A stretch of 56,430 nucleotides of DNA. Source: an uncultured Clostridia bacterium (lineage in GTDB: Bacteria > Bacillota > Clostridia > Oscillospirales > Acutalibacteraceae). The translations under genes and the position numbers were made by a program. The notes beneath the pieces were generated by a model. The model was not told where the DNA came from, ran no database searches, and was given only the letters and a program-made list of their open reading frames with translations. The DNA is taken from positions 1-56,430 of the forward strand of contig CAMJJL010000006.1 in the NCBI GenBank assembly GCA_946406145.1. The letters run 5' to 3'. Positions 32,686 to 41,893 of the stretch are shown piece after piece; the first letter of the stretch is position 1; each line of letters opens with the position of its first letter.

Positions 32686-33837
32686 ATGACAAAATCACGC
32701 AAAACATTCAATCTGTTTGCGATCAGTGAGGCACGCAACGTCATTTTCGGTTTGGCGACGCTGTGGATCGGTCTGTTCCACTCCAATTATCTGTCATTGG
32801 AGCGTTATACCAATAATCAGTTTTTGATCGATGTTTTCAAGAATTTTCGCGGTTCGGGTAATATCGGCGTCGATATGTTCCTGTTTTTGTCGGGCGTGGG
32901 GTTGTTCTTCTCATTCTCGAAGGACAGCCGTGTGGGCGTATTCTGGAAAAAGCGCCTGATGCGCGTTGTGCCGACGGCGTTTTTGATCGCGGTGGTTTAT
33001 TTCTCACTGCGCTATGTCCACGGCAGAGAGAGCGGCTTATTCGCGTATGTCGGCCGCGTCACGTTCACCTATTTCTTCGTCACGGGTGAACGCGTATTCT
33101 GGTTTATATCGCTGATCTTAGCGCTGTATATCGTGTTCCCGATCTTCTACAAGATCATCGATAAATTCCGCCTTTGGGGTATGCTGGGAACGGTAGCGGC
33201 GATCATCGTCCTCACGTTTTTGTGCAGAGCGATCGCGCCCGGCTTCTACTCGATGTGGGAGATCGCGCTGTGCCGTGTGCCCTCGTTTGTCGTCGGTATC
33301 TGGGCAGGTAAGTTCGTCAAGGAGAAGAAGGAGATCAACGTCAAATGGCTGTGGGCGTTCTTTGCGGTATTCGTCGTGTTTATGACGCTGGTGATCAACT
33401 ACACGCCGATCATCAAGGCGATCGTGCCCGGCTACACCAAGGAGCAGGAGACGATGTATATCTTCTTCTATCGCTACTGCGGTTCGATCGCGGCGATGGC
33501 GCTGGTGGTCTTGCTCAGTTGGATCTGCACCTCGATCCGCCACGCCGGCAGGGGCAATGTGCTGCGCAACTTCTTTGAGTTCGTCGGCATGTATTCGATG
33601 GAATACTACATGATCTACCTGAACCTCAACCACTATCTGGAGCGCATCTACAAGATCCCCTCCGCCCATCCCGAGGCTCAGATCATGCTGTATTTCGGCA
33701 GCTTTGTCGCCTCGCTGATCCTGTGCGCCCTGACCAGAAAGTTCTGCGACTTCTTCATGGATTATATGCAGAGAAAGCCGAAGAATTATGATCAGCTGAG
33801 AGCGCAGAGAAAAGCGCTGAAGGCGAAGAAGCATTGA
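32686..33837 (+). CDS. Acyltransferase-3 family membrane protein
   Basis: 383 residues. Start at MTKSRKTF, set by GGAGGAGG; an earlier in-frame ATG (32626) lies 12 bp after the -10 element and has no ribosome binding site. About ten transmembrane helices. Family pattern: R near the start of helix 1 (EARNVIFGLATLWIGLFHSN), GVDMFLFLSGVGLFFS and WKKRLMRVVP. The usual catalytic His of this family is probably the one in LFHSN. The family transfers acetyl or other acyl groups to glycans or peptidoglycan across the membrane; the acceptor is unknown. It is expressed alone from a consensus promoter and ends at a strong bidirectional terminator. Confidence 0.85.
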   Translation: MTKSRKTFNLFAISEARNVIFGLATLWIGLFHSNYLSLERYTNNQFLIDVFKNFRGSGNIGVDMFLFLSGVGLFFSFSKDSRVGVFWKKRLMRVVPTAFLIAVVYFSLRYVHGRESGLFAYVGRVTFTYFFVTGERVFWFISLILALYIVFPIFYKIIDKFRLWGMLGTVAAIIVLTFLCRAIAPGFYSMWEIALCRVPSFVVGIWAGKFVKEKKEINVKWLWAFFAVFVVFMTLVINYTPIIKAIVPGYTKEQETMYIFFYRYCGSIAAMALVVLLSWICTSIRHAGRGNVLRNFFEFVGMYSMEYYMIYLNLNHYLERIYKIPSAHPEAQIMLYFGSFVASLILCALTRKFCDFFMDYMQRKPKNYDQLRAQRKALKAKKH

Positions 33838-33933
33838 GCGAGGAGTTGAGGAGTCGATGGCGGACTCCGTCCACACCTGTTCGATCCATATCATTCCGAT
33901 ATTCCGCTTGAATCTCTATACAAATAAAACAGC

Positions 33934-33969
33934 AGAACCGTCGCACAAAAAGCGCGACGGTTCTTTTTA
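33934..33969. terminator. Bidirectional terminator
   Basis: AGAACCGTCGC (33934-33944) pairs with GCGACGGTTCT (33954-33964), followed by TTTT. On the other strand it is followed by a T-rich run, so it can serve both the acyltransferase and the convergent symporter gene. Confidence 0.85.
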
Positions 33970-34042
33970 TATCGGTTGTGCAGATTGTGTATTGCTTCTG
34001 TGATCGCGAAGCCGATCAATCAGCATCATGAGCAATAGTGAC

Positions 34043-35635
34043 TCACGCTCTGAGACGGTCTTGATCGAGCTTGCCGAATCGATTGCCCAGCAGGACGATC
34101 TGGCTTTGCAGGCAGTAGTTGTTGACGGCTACCGTGAGGAACTCAAAGACGGCGTTCACGGAGATGATCACGGAAAGCGCTTCCGCCTTGATCCCCAGCT
34201 GTGAGAACAGGATGGAAAAGCAGACGGTCGTGCCGCCGACCACCGGAGGCGTCGCCACCGAGAGGATGAACGACAGCAGAAATGCCGCGAGCAGCCAGAC
34301 CCAAGTCACCTCGATGCCGTACAGATCCGCCGTGAACAGGCTGCACGCCGTAAAGACGATGCAATAGCCCGGACGGAACAGGATGCCGCCGAGGTTATAT
34401 GCCATCGGCGCAAAGTCCGCGTCCAAGCCCAGAGGACCGATCAGCGTGTCGATGGTGGTGGTGAACGCCGCGCCGACGTTGGCGCTGGTCAGAGAGATCA
34501 TGAACGAGGGCAGCAGCTTGTGCAGATAGGTGCGCACATTCACCTTCAATCGGACACAGACGACGATCGTATACACGATGAGGGTGGCGGCTTCACCCGC
34601 GACGACGATCAGCAGGAGCTTCCAGAAGCCCGAGATCACCGCCAGCTGACCGGACATGATCAGCCCACAGACCATCAGCCCGACATAGACGGAAATAAAC
34701 TGATTGAGGTAGGAGTTGGACAGGATGGCGACGACGTTGATCTCGTCAAAGATCTCGGTCAGGCGGTCTGCCTTTTGTCCCATTTTCAGCATGGTAACGC
34801 CGAACATCACGCCGATGATGATGATATGGACGGAATTGAATTCCAGCAGAGGCGAGATGATATTGTGCGGCACAAAATCGATCATGATATCAAAGAAGTC
34901 GAAGAAGTCGATCGATACCTGCGACGATCCGCCGAAGGTCATGCCCGGTACCATCCACGCCGTATTGACCAGCGTCAGGACGAACGACACGAGCAAAAAG
35001 CTGCGGATCATCCGTTTTCCGATATTACTGAATGTGGAGATATCGCCCAGCCGCACGATGCCGAGGACGATAGCGCCGAAGCACATCAGCGTCGCCATAA
35101 CGCACAACAATCCCGTGAACGCGTTGGTGAGCGGCGTAATGATCCGCTCGGCGACAACAGGCGCCGTATCGGGCGCGATCAGCGTGAACAGGAATCCGAC
35201 TACCGCGCCGATCAATATGCCGAGGAGGATCAGGACGATCTGACTGATGCGGCGTTTTTTGGTCGCGGTGAAGGTAACGAAATTCGATCCGTTGCGATAC
35301 CGCCACGCCCGGTTCAGCGAACCGGAATTCGCCAGCAGCGATCCCATGACGGACGTCTCGGAGTCATCCTCCTCTCTGAAAGGATCGTAGCTCTCTCCCT
35401 TCACCCTCAGCGAGATGCGGAAGGTGCCGAAGAAGCGGGAAAAACGCAGAGACGCCACCGCCTTTTCCGAGAGCTCGTCGCGGTAATTGAGGATGGTCTC
35501 TTCCAAAAGAAACCGCAGGCGCAGCGCATCCTTGGAATCGATCTTTTGCTCAGCCAAAAGCTCCGCCGTCGCGTCAACGGAACGGTCGATCTCCGTTGCA
35601 GTCAGTTCAAACTTATCTTGTATGGTTTTTTCCAT
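34043..35635 (-). CDS. SDF-family dicarboxylate/amino acid:cation symporter with ATPase-like N-terminal domain
   Basis: 530 residues from the MEKTIQDKF start (AAAGGAAG upstream); typical symporters of this family are about 400-430 residues. The extra length is an N-terminal cytoplasmic domain (about 1-118). It contains LRFLLEETILNY, resembling the N-box of histidine-kinase/anti-sigma-like ATPases, and ends with a GSLNRAWRYRNGSNFVTFTAT segment resembling their last strands. The glycine-rich G1 box is not evident. Residues about 130-525 form the transporter, with the hairpin and TM7-TM8 features (SLTSANVGAAFTTT, GGTTVCF). Family knowledge: SDF proteins couple Na+ or H+ to uptake of glutamate, aspartate or C4-dicarboxylates. 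Its promoter is 258 bp upstream, with a dispersed repeat in the leader. Confidence 0.88.
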   Translation of the reverse strand: MEKTIQDKFELTATEIDRSVDATAELLAEQKIDSKDALRLRFLLEETILNYRDELSEKAVASLRFSRFFGTFRISLRVKGESYDPFREEDDSETSVMGSLLANSGSLNRAWRYRNGSNFVTFTATKKRRISQIVLILLGILIGAVVGFLFTLIAPDTAPVVAERIITPLTNAFTGLLCVMATLMCFGAIVLGIVRLGDISTFSNIGKRMIRSFLLVSFVLTLVNTAWMVPGMTFGGSSQVSIDFFDFFDIMIDFVPHNIISPLLEFNSVHIIIIGVMFGVTMLKMGQKADRLTEIFDEINVVAILSNSYLNQFISVYVGLMVCGLIMSGQLAVISGFWKLLLIVVAGEAATLIVYTIVVCVRLKVNVRTYLHKLLPSFMISLTSANVGAAFTTTIDTLIGPLGLDADFAPMAYNLGGILFRPGYCIVFTACSLFTADLYGIEVTWVWLLAAFLLSFILSVATPPVVGGTTVCFSILFSQLGIKAEALSVIISVNAVFEFLTVAVNNYCLQSQIVLLGNRFGKLDQDRLRA

Positions 35636-35760
35636 GTTCCGATCGTTCTTCCTTTCTGTCCCGGAAAGTACCCTTTGCGATCCGGTTTCTGGACTGTCCT
35701 TTTGTGACAGCATGATCCATACTAAGCTTCGCGAAAACACATTCACATTTATTCAAAATA

Positions 35761-35803
35761 GTCATTGCGAGGGGCTTTAGCCTCGTGGCAATCTCAACCG
35801 AAT
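35761..35803. repeat. GTCATTGCGA-type dispersed repeat in the symporter leader
   Basis: GTCATTGCGAGGGGC at the left, GTGGCAATCTCAACCGAATAA at the right around a GAGG...CCTC hairpin. It lies between the symporter promoter and its start codon. Confidence 0.75.
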
Positions 35804-35892
35804 AAAAAAGGGTCAAATACCTTGCGGTTTGCCGCGAAAATCCCGTTAATCAATGGATGAAAGCGTTGAGCGGAAACTTAGCTTCACTTGTT

Positions 35893-35921
35893 ATTATAAC
35901 CGTATCTGTCCTCTCCGTCAA
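35893..35921 (-). promoter_or_regulatory. Promoter of the SDF symporter
   Basis: On the minus strand: TTGACG (35916-35921), 17 bp, TATAAT (35893-35898). It predicts a leader of about 250 bases. Confidence 0.75.
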
Positions 35922-35970
35922 CAATATCCGATAGCTTTCGGGATGATAATTCTCCCTGTTCAAAAACAGT

Positions 35971-36004
35971 AACGCCCGTGACTTTTCAGAGAGTCACGAG
36001 CGTT
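35971..36004 (-). terminator. Terminator of guaD
   Basis: AACGCCCGTGACT (35971-35983) pairs with AGTCACGAGCGTT (35992-36004). On the minus strand the stem is followed by ACTGTTTTTG. Confidence 0.7.
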
Positions 36005-36058
36005 ATTCTCCTATCCTTGGTATATCGATCAAAACGCGTCAGCGTTTCCCGTAACCAT

Positions 36059-37339
36059 TCACCACTCACCAACCAAGGTTCCCCTGCAATACTTTGCCCT
36101 CAGCGCCTTGATATCGCCGCCGAGGTAGATCGCTCTCTCTAAGCGCTCCTGCAGGCTCAGCTCCTGCGGATGGGGGAGGAGGCTGTCGTCGAGGATGACC
36201 GCGTCACATTCGTAGCCTTCTTCAAAGGAGCCGACCTTGCCGAAGAACGCGCCGCCGCCCTTGGTTGCCAGATAAAAGACCTCGGCGGTGTTCAGCGGTT
36301 TTTTGCTCTGATCGACCAGCCGCCAGTACAGCCGGCTGACCTGCAGCGCGTCCACCATCGCAGTGAACATACTCTCGCTGTGACCGCCCGCGACATCTGA
36401 GCCCAGTCCGAGGTTCATGTCCAGGTCAAGGTACTTGCGCATCGGCGCGACACCCGAGGCGACGTTGGTGTTCGACGCGGGACAGTGCGCGATGAACACG
36501 CCGTTTTCTTTCATGCGCGCGATCTCGTTGTCGTCGGAGTACACGCAGTGCGCCATCACGGCTTTTTCATGCTTGCCGAACAGCCCGAAGCGGTTGTACG
36601 TCTCTGCGTAATTCTCCGCCCACGGACACAGCTCCCTGACCCATTCCACCTCGCCGGGGTTCTCGCTCAGATGCGACTGTACACGCACACCGTATTTTTT
36701 GCTCAGCTCGCCCAAGCCCTGCATCAGCTCGTCGGTGCATGAGGGCGTAAAGCGCGGTGTGATGATGGGCGCGGTATTTTGATATTTGTTCTGTGTTTCT
36801 TTGATGAAGCGTTCGGTATCGGCGAGCGAAGCCTCTGCACTCGCTTCACGCAGGCTGTCGGGCGAGTTGCGATCCATGTTGACCTTGCCCACAAAGCTCA
36901 CCACGCCGCTTTGTTCGAGCTTATCCATCAACAGCTCGGTCGCCTCTCGGTGCAGGGTGCCGAAGATCACGAGTCTTGTGGTGGCGCTCTTCTTGATCGC
37001 ATCGGTGAAGATGGTATACGCTTTGTCGGCGTAGCTCAGATCGCCGTACTTGCTCTCCTCAGGGAAGGCGTAGGTGTTCAGCCAGTCGAGCAGCTCTCTG
37101 TCCATGCCCAGTCCGCGGTAGGCGTACTGCGGTGCGTGGATGTGCAGATCGACCATGCCCGGCATGACCAGCATGCCGCTGTAGTCGCGCGCCTCGAGGT
37201 GTGCGTACTGTTCGGGAACGGCGTCAAAAACGCCCTGAGAGATCCCGTGTTCGCATACCAGATAGCCGCCCTCATGTGTAATCAGTGTATTCTTATCGGC
37301 GCTGTAGCAGATATCGCCGTGAAGGATAAAGCTGTTCAT
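36059..37339 (-). CDS. guaD: Guanine deaminase
   Basis: 426 residues, within the usual length. A zinc amidohydrolase that converts guanine to xanthine and ammonia in purine salvage. Motifs: PGMVDLHIHAPQY (HxH zinc ligands), QSHLSENPGEVEWV, AHCVYSDDNE, and GLGSDVAGGHSESM (catalytic Asp). Divergent from the nucleoside-type ABC transporter at 37755, which would supply the purine; shared regulation is plausible. Its own promoter lies at 37501-37529 with a dispersed repeat in the leader. Confidence 0.93.
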   Translation of the reverse strand: MNSFILHGDICYSADKNTLITHEGGYLVCEHGISQGVFDAVPEQYAHLEARDYSGMLVMPGMVDLHIHAPQYAYRGLGMDRELLDWLNTYAFPEESKYGDLSYADKAYTIFTDAIKKSATTRLVIFGTLHREATELLMDKLEQSGVVSFVGKVNMDRNSPDSLREASAEASLADTERFIKETQNKYQNTAPIITPRFTPSCTDELMQGLGELSKKYGVRVQSHLSENPGEVEWVRELCPWAENYAETYNRFGLFGKHEKAVMAHCVYSDDNEIARMKENGVFIAHCPASNTNVASGVAPMRKYLDLDMNLGLGSDVAGGHSESMFTAMVDALQVSRLYWRLVDQSKKPLNTAEVFYLATKGGGAFFGKVGSFEEGYECDAVILDDSLLPHPQELSLQERLERAIYLGGDIKALRAKYCRGTLVGEW

Positions 37340-37379
37340 ACTGATCTTCCTTTGTCCTGATAAGATGCTTTATGAAATT

Positions 37380-37488
37380 GTTATTGCGGAGGGCGCGATC
37401 GTTAAGGTTGAGATTGCCGCGTCGGAACGAGGTTCCTCCTCGCAATGACAATCAGTAATGCGCCCTGTGGCGATCTCAACCGAAATTA
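37380..37488. repeat. GTCATTGCGA-type dispersed repeat (long form)
   Basis: TTATTGCGGAGGGCGC at the left, an internal inverted half (GGTTGAGATTGCC ... CTCCTCGCAATGAC), then GGCGATCTCAACCGAA. Nearly the same arrangement occurs at 47118-47222. It lies in the guaD leader. Confidence 0.75.
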
Positions 37489-37500
37489 TTCTTCGATCCT

Positions 37501-37529
37501 ATTATAACGCGCCGGGTCAAAGCTTTCAA
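37501..37529 (-). promoter_or_regulatory. Promoter of guaD
   Basis: On the minus strand: TTGAAA (37524-37529), 17 bp, TATAAT (37501-37506). Confidence 0.7.
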
Positions 37530-37636
37530 TACAATTCCGCATTTTTCCTCAACGGAATATAATAAGCAGTTGTCATAGGCTTCTGTCTGTTCTTTGTTAA
37601 AAATAACAAAAAGCTGCCCTATTTCGCATACCAAAT

Positions 37637-37681
37637 TTGACATAATAACGAATTGTAAAGTGTAATCATTTTATGTATAAT
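37637..37681 (+). promoter_or_regulatory. Promoter(s) of the nucleoside ABC transporter operon
   Basis: Two overlapping candidates: TTGACA (37637) with TGTAAT (37661) at 18 bp, and TTGTAA (37653) with TATAAT (37676) at 17 bp. The leader that follows holds a GCGTGTTTCC...GGAGACGC hairpin (37692-37716) but no recognisable purine riboswitch core. Confidence 0.7.
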
Positions 37682-37754
37682 TTACTTGTCAGGCGTGTTT
37701 CCTTTTTTCGGAGACGCAATAAAATAATCCTTATAAAAGTATTAGGAGGAAAAA

Positions 37755-39026
37755 ATGAAGAAAATTGTTGCTATTCTTTTAGTTGCTCTGTTTGTATGCG
37801 GCGCTCTGGCTGCGTGCGGCGGCTCCAAGCCTGCCGATAACAACAACACTGCGGCTACTGCTGATCAGAAGAAGTCTGACTTCAAGGCGGGTTTCATCTT
37901 CCTGCATGATGAGAACTCTACCTATGACCTCAACTTCATCAACGCTGCCAAGGCTGCTTGTGAGAACCTCGGCGTAGAGTGCATCCTCAAGACCAACATC
38001 GACGAGTCCAATGCCTGCAAAGAGACGGCTCTTGACCTGGTAGACCAGGGCTGCGGCTTTGTATTCGCGGATTCCTTCGGTCACGAGTCCTACATGATCG
38101 AGGCTGCCAAGGCGAACCCCAAGGTTCAGTTCTCTCACGCGACCGGCACCATGGCTCACACCGAAAAGCTCGATAACTATCACAACGCTTTCGCTTCCAT
38201 CTATGAAGGCCGTTACCTCGCAGGCGTTGCCGCAGGTCTCAAGCTCAACGAGATGATCGAGAGCGGCAAGATCACTGCCGACAAGGCGAAGATCGGTTAT
38301 GTCGGCGCTTACACCTATGCAGAGGTTAAGTCCGGTTACACCTCCTTCTTCCTCGGCGCTCGCTCCATCTGCCCGACTGCTACCATGGAAGTACAGTTCA
38401 CCGGTTCATGGTATGACGAGACCCTCGAGAAGGAAGCTGCTACCACTCTGATCAACAACGGTTGTGTCCTGATCTCTCAGCATGCTGACTCCATGGGCGC
38501 TCCGACTGCTTGTGAGGACGCAGGTGTTCCCGACGTTTCCTACAACGGTTCTACTCTGGCGTCCTGCCCCAACACCTTTATCGTATCCTCCAGAATCGAC
38601 TGGACTCCCTACCTTGAGTATGCTATCAAGGCTGCGATGAACGGCGACAAGATCGATGCTGACTGGACCGGTACCCTGGGCACTAAGTCCGTTGTCCTGA
38701 CCGAGGTCAACGACAAGGCTGCCGCTAAGGATACACAGGCTAAGATCGACGAGGTCAAGGCGAAGCTCGAGAGCGGCGAGATCCATGTATTCGATACCAA
38801 GTCCTTCACCGTAACCGTTGACGAGGCTAAGCAGCTCAACGTCGGCGCGAAGGTTGACGGCGAGGGTCATCTGACCAGCTACATGGCTGACGTCGATACC
38901 GACGAGGCATTCGCAGGCGACACCGAGGTAATCGCTGACGGTTACTTCCACGAGTCCGAATACCGTTCCGCTCCTTACTTTGCTCTGGACATCGACGGCA
39001 TCACCCTGCTGAACACCAAGTTCTAA
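37755..39026 (+). CDS. BMP/PnrA-family nucleoside-binding lipoprotein
   Basis: 423 residues, with AGGAGG before the ATG. A lipoprotein signal with lipobox LAAC (Cys21) anchors it outside the membrane. The mature part follows the BMP (PnrA/TmpC) fold: AGFIFLHDENSTYDLNFINAAK, DLVDQGCGFVFADSFGHES, FSHATGTM, YEGRYLAGVAAGLK, IGYVGAYTYAEVKSGYTSFFLGA. Family knowledge: these receptors bind purine nucleosides for an ABC importer. The three downstream genes encode that ABC transporter. A hairpin after this gene probably lets the receptor be made in excess. The divergent guaD supports a purine role. Confidence 0.92.
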   Translation: MKKIVAILLVALFVCGALAACGGSKPADNNNTAATADQKKSDFKAGFIFLHDENSTYDLNFINAAKAACENLGVECILKTNIDESNACKETALDLVDQGCGFVFADSFGHESYMIEAAKANPKVQFSHATGTMAHTEKLDNYHNAFASIYEGRYLAGVAAGLKLNEMIESGKITADKAKIGYVGAYTYAEVKSGYTSFFLGARSICPTATMEVQFTGSWYDETLEKEAATTLINNGCVLISQHADSMGAPTACEDAGVPDVSYNGSTLASCPNTFIVSSRIDWTPYLEYAIKAAMNGDKIDADWTGTLGTKSVVLTEVNDKAAAKDTQAKIDEVKAKLESGEIHVFDTKSFTVTVDEAKQLNVGAKVDGEGHLTSYMADVDTDEAFAGDTEVIADGYFHESEYRSAPYFALDIDGITLLNTKF

Positions 39027-39043
39027 TTTAACGATCCAATACT

Positions 39044-39077
39044 GTAAAGGGAAGCTGTTTTCACGGCTTCCCTTTAC
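39044..39077 (+). terminator. Attenuating hairpin after the receptor gene
   Basis: GTAAAGGGAAGC (39044-39055) pairs with GCTTCCCTTTAC (39066-39077), 12 bp perfect. No U-tract follows, so it fits partial termination or 3' protection of the abundant receptor mRNA. Confidence 0.7.
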
Positions 39078-39093
39078 GTGGTTTATATTTTAA

Positions 39094-39189
39094 AACTAAG
39101 AACTAAGAAAGAAGAAAGAAGAACAGGTTCCTATCGGTTTCAACACCGAAGATCCATAGTTTTTATTTCTTATTTCTTAACTCTTAGTT
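39094..39189. repeat. Imperfect palindromic repeat between receptor and ATPase genes
   Basis: AACTAAG (39094-39100) pairs with CTTAGTT (39183-39189), extended by imperfect AAGAA/TTCTT runs. It ends 20 bp before the TTG start of the ATPase. Confidence 0.5.
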
Positions 39190-39209
39190 AAAGAACGGGG
39201 GAAGATTCT

Positions 39210-40757
39210 TTGGAAAATAAAGCGGCAGTCAGCTTCCGCCATATCACCAAGGCGTTTGGCAGCAAGGTCGTTGCTAACAAGGACGTCTCGATGGATATCA
39301 TGAGCGGAGAGATCCTCGCGCTGCTGGGCGAAAACGGTTCCGGTAAAACGACCCTGATGAACATGCTCTCGGGCATTTATCATCAGGATTCCGGTGAGAT
39401 CTTCGTCAACGGCGAAGAGGCGTATATCAACTCGCCCAAGGACGCCTATGCCTTAGGTATCGGCATGATCCACCAGCACTTCAAGCTGGTCGACGTCTTT
39501 ACCGCTACCGAGAACGTGGCGCTGGGCATGGACAAAAAGACCACCGGCGGCGCAAAAGAGATCGCGAAGGCGATCACCGAGATCTGCGATCGCTACGGCT
39601 TTGACGTAGATCCCAAGAAGAAGGTCTACAACATGACCGTATCCCAGAAGCAGACGCTTGAGATCGTCAAGGCGCTGTATCGCGGTGCGAATATCCTGAT
39701 CCTTGACGAGCCTACCGCCGTCCTCACGCCGCAGGAAACGGACAAGCTCTTTGCCGTACTGCGCAACATGAAGGCGGACGGCAAAAGCATCATCATCATT
39801 ACCCATAAGCTCAACGAAGTGCTCGCGATCTCCGATCGCGTTGCCATCCTGCGCAAGGGTGAATATATCGACAGTGTGATCACAAGTGAGGCGACCGTCC
39901 AGTCGCTGACCGACATGATGGTCGGTCAGAAGGTCGAGCTGGATATCGAGCGCCCCGAGGTCGAAGATAAGCAGCTTCGCCTGACCATCGATCACCTGAC
40001 CTGTCTGGACAAATACGGCGTGACCGCGCTGGATGACGTCAGCCTTGAGGCATACGGCGGCGAGATCCTCGGTATCGCCGGAATCTCCGGCTCCGGACAG
40101 AAGCAGCTTCTGGAGGCTGTCGCAGGTTTGCAGGAGGCTCAGGACGGCGCTTCCATCACCTACATCGATCCCGAAAGCGGCGCCAAAGAGGAGCTGATCG
40201 GTAAATCCGTCACCGAGATCAAGAAGAGGGGCATTGCGCTCTCCTTCGTGCCCGAGGACAGACTCGGTATGGGTCTGGTCGGCGCGATGGGTATGTCCGA
40301 CAACATGATGCTGCGCTCCTATGAGAAGGGTCACAGTCCCTTCACCGACCGCAAGACGCCCCGTGATCTGGCGAACAGAGTCAAGGATGAGCTTGAGGTC
40401 GTCACCCCCGGTATCTCCACACCTGTCCGCAAGCTCTCGGGCGGTAACGTCCAGAAGGTACTGGTCGGTCGTGAGATCGCATCCAATCCTACGGTGCTGA
40501 TGGCGGCTTACGCGGTGCGCGGACTGGACATCAACACATCCTATACCATCTACAGACTCTTAAATGAACAGAAGAAGAAGGGTGTCGCCGTTATCTATGT
40601 CGGCGAGGATCTCGACGTTCTGCTGGCGTTGTGCGACCGTATCGCGGTGCTGTGCGGCGGCAAGCTCAACGGCATCGTTGACGGCAGAACCGCCACCAAG
40701 GAAGAGGTCGGTCTGATGATGACCAATCTGAATACAGAAGAAAAGGAGGGAGAATGA
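39210..40757 (+). CDS. Nucleoside ABC transporter, double ATPase subunit
   Basis: 515 residues. The start is a TTG preceded by ACGGGGGAAG; no ATG exists before the conserved VSFRHITKAFG. Two ATPase domains of the RbsA/YufO type. The first has Walker A GENGSGKTT, signature VSQKQ and Walker B LILDEPTAVLTP. In the second (from about 250), Walker A is GISGSGQKQ, the signature is LSGGN, and Walker B reads VLMAAYAVRGLD, so it is degenerate as is common in the family. It powers import with the two permeases that follow. The stop overlaps the next start by 4 bp (ATGA). Confidence 0.93.
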   Translation: MENKAAVSFRHITKAFGSKVVANKDVSMDIMSGEILALLGENGSGKTTLMNMLSGIYHQDSGEIFVNGEEAYINSPKDAYALGIGMIHQHFKLVDVFTATENVALGMDKKTTGGAKEIAKAITEICDRYGFDVDPKKKVYNMTVSQKQTLEIVKALYRGANILILDEPTAVLTPQETDKLFAVLRNMKADGKSIIIITHKLNEVLAISDRVAILRKGEYIDSVITSEATVQSLTDMMVGQKVELDIERPEVEDKQLRLTIDHLTCLDKYGVTALDDVSLEAYGGEILGIAGISGSGQKQLLEAVAGLQEAQDGASITYIDPESGAKEELIGKSVTEIKKRGIALSFVPEDRLGMGLVGAMGMSDNMMLRSYEKGHSPFTDRKTPRDLANRVKDELEVVTPGISTPVRKLSGGNVQKVLVGREIASNPTVLMAAYAVRGLDINTSYTIYRLLNEQKKKGVAVIYVGEDLDVLLALCDRIAVLCGGKLNGIVDGRTATKEEVGLMMTNLNTEEKEGE

Positions 40758-41893
40758 TGACAACAACCAAAGCTGTGACTAAGGAAGCGAGCTCCAGAGA
40801 GAAGCCGTTCCATATCGTCAAGCGTACGGATATGCCGAAATGGAAGTCGTGGCTGATCCGTATCCTGTCCGTTCTCGCCTCCCTGATCGTTTGCGCGATC
40901 ATCATCGTCGCGGTAACAGGCGATAACCCCTTCGCGGTATACGGTACCATGGTCAAGGGCGCTGTCGGCTCCGCGCGCCGTGTGTGGGTGCTGCTGCAGG
41001 AGGTCGCGATGCTGCTGTGCGTTTCCCTCGCCGTCACCCCTGCGTTCAAGATGCGATTCTGGAACATCGGCGCCGAGGGTCAGGTGCTCATGGGCGGCTT
41101 GGGCGCGACAGCAGTCATGCTGCTGCTCGGTCACAAGCTCCCTGCTCCCGTGGTTCTGGTGCTGGTCATCGTCGTCAGCATCATCTGCGGCGCGGTCTGG
41201 GGCGTGATCCCTGCGGTGTTCAAGGCGTTCTGGAACACCAACGAGACCCTCTTCACCCTGATGATGAACTACATCGCGATCCAGATCGTCTCCTACTTCA
41301 CCTACGTCTGGTCGTCCAACAAGGGTAACAACGTCATCAATACCATCAACACCGATAACCATGCCGGCTGGCTGAATCTGCCCCAGTCGGTGGATCAATA
41401 CGGTTATCTGCTCAATATCATTATCGTCGCCGTGCTCACCGTGCTGATGTACTTCTACCTCAACCGCTCAAAGCAGGGCTATGAGATCGCCGTTGTCGGC
41501 GAGAGCATCAATACCGCGCGCTATGCCGGTATCAATGTCAAGAAGGTCATCATCCGCACCATGCTGATCTCCGGCGCGTTATGCGGCGTCGCGGGTATGC
41601 TGCTGGTATCGGGTACCGACCATACCATTACCCCCAACACTGCCGCGGGCAGAGGCTTTACCGCGATCATGGTATCCTGGCTTGCCAAGTTCAATCCGCT
41701 GTTCATGGTGCTGACCTCACTGCTGCTTGTGTTCATGGAGCGCGGCGCGATCGAGATCTCCACCGTATTCGGACTCAACACCTCTTTCTCGGAGATCATC
41801 GCCGGTATCATCATCTTCTTCATCATCGGCTCCGAGTTCTTTATCAACTACAGTATCAAGAGAACACACGCGAAGGAGGTTGAGAGCAAATGA
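40754..41893 (+). CDS. Nucleoside ABC transporter permease (YufP-like)
   Basis: 379 residues. The start overlaps the previous stop by 4 bp and follows AAGGAGGG. About ten membrane helices. Family motifs: FNIGAEGQ-type sequence (here FWNIGAEGQVLMGGLGA), a TLFTLMMNYIA stretch and AARYAG-like loop (TARYAGINVKKVI). It pairs with the next permease to form the membrane channel, with the ATPase at 39210 bound in the cytoplasm. It ends with an ATGA overlap to the next gene. Confidence 0.93.
   Translation: MMTTTKAVTKEASSREKPFHIVKRTDMPKWKSWLIRILSVLASLIVCAIIIVAVTGDNPFAVYGTMVKGAVGSARRVWVLLQEVAMLLCVSLAVTPAFKMRFWNIGAEGQVLMGGLGATAVMLLLGHKLPAPVVLVLVIVVSIICGAVWGVIPAVFKAFWNTNETLFTLMMNYIAIQIVSYFTYVWSSNKGNNVINTINTDNHAGWLNLPQSVDQYGYLLNIIIVAVLTVLMYFYLNRSKQGYEIAVVGESINTARYAGINVKKVIIRTMLISGALCGVAGMLLVSGTDHTITPNTAAGRGFTAIMVSWLAKFNPLFMVLTSLLLVFMERGAIEISTVFGLNTSFSEIIAGIIIFFIIGSEFFINYSIKRTHAKEVESK

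Noticed and set aside
37530..37754. Purine riboswitch before the BMP lipoprotein gene
   Set aside because: The conserved core and P1-P3 pairing are not visible; only two promoters and a simple hairpin were found.
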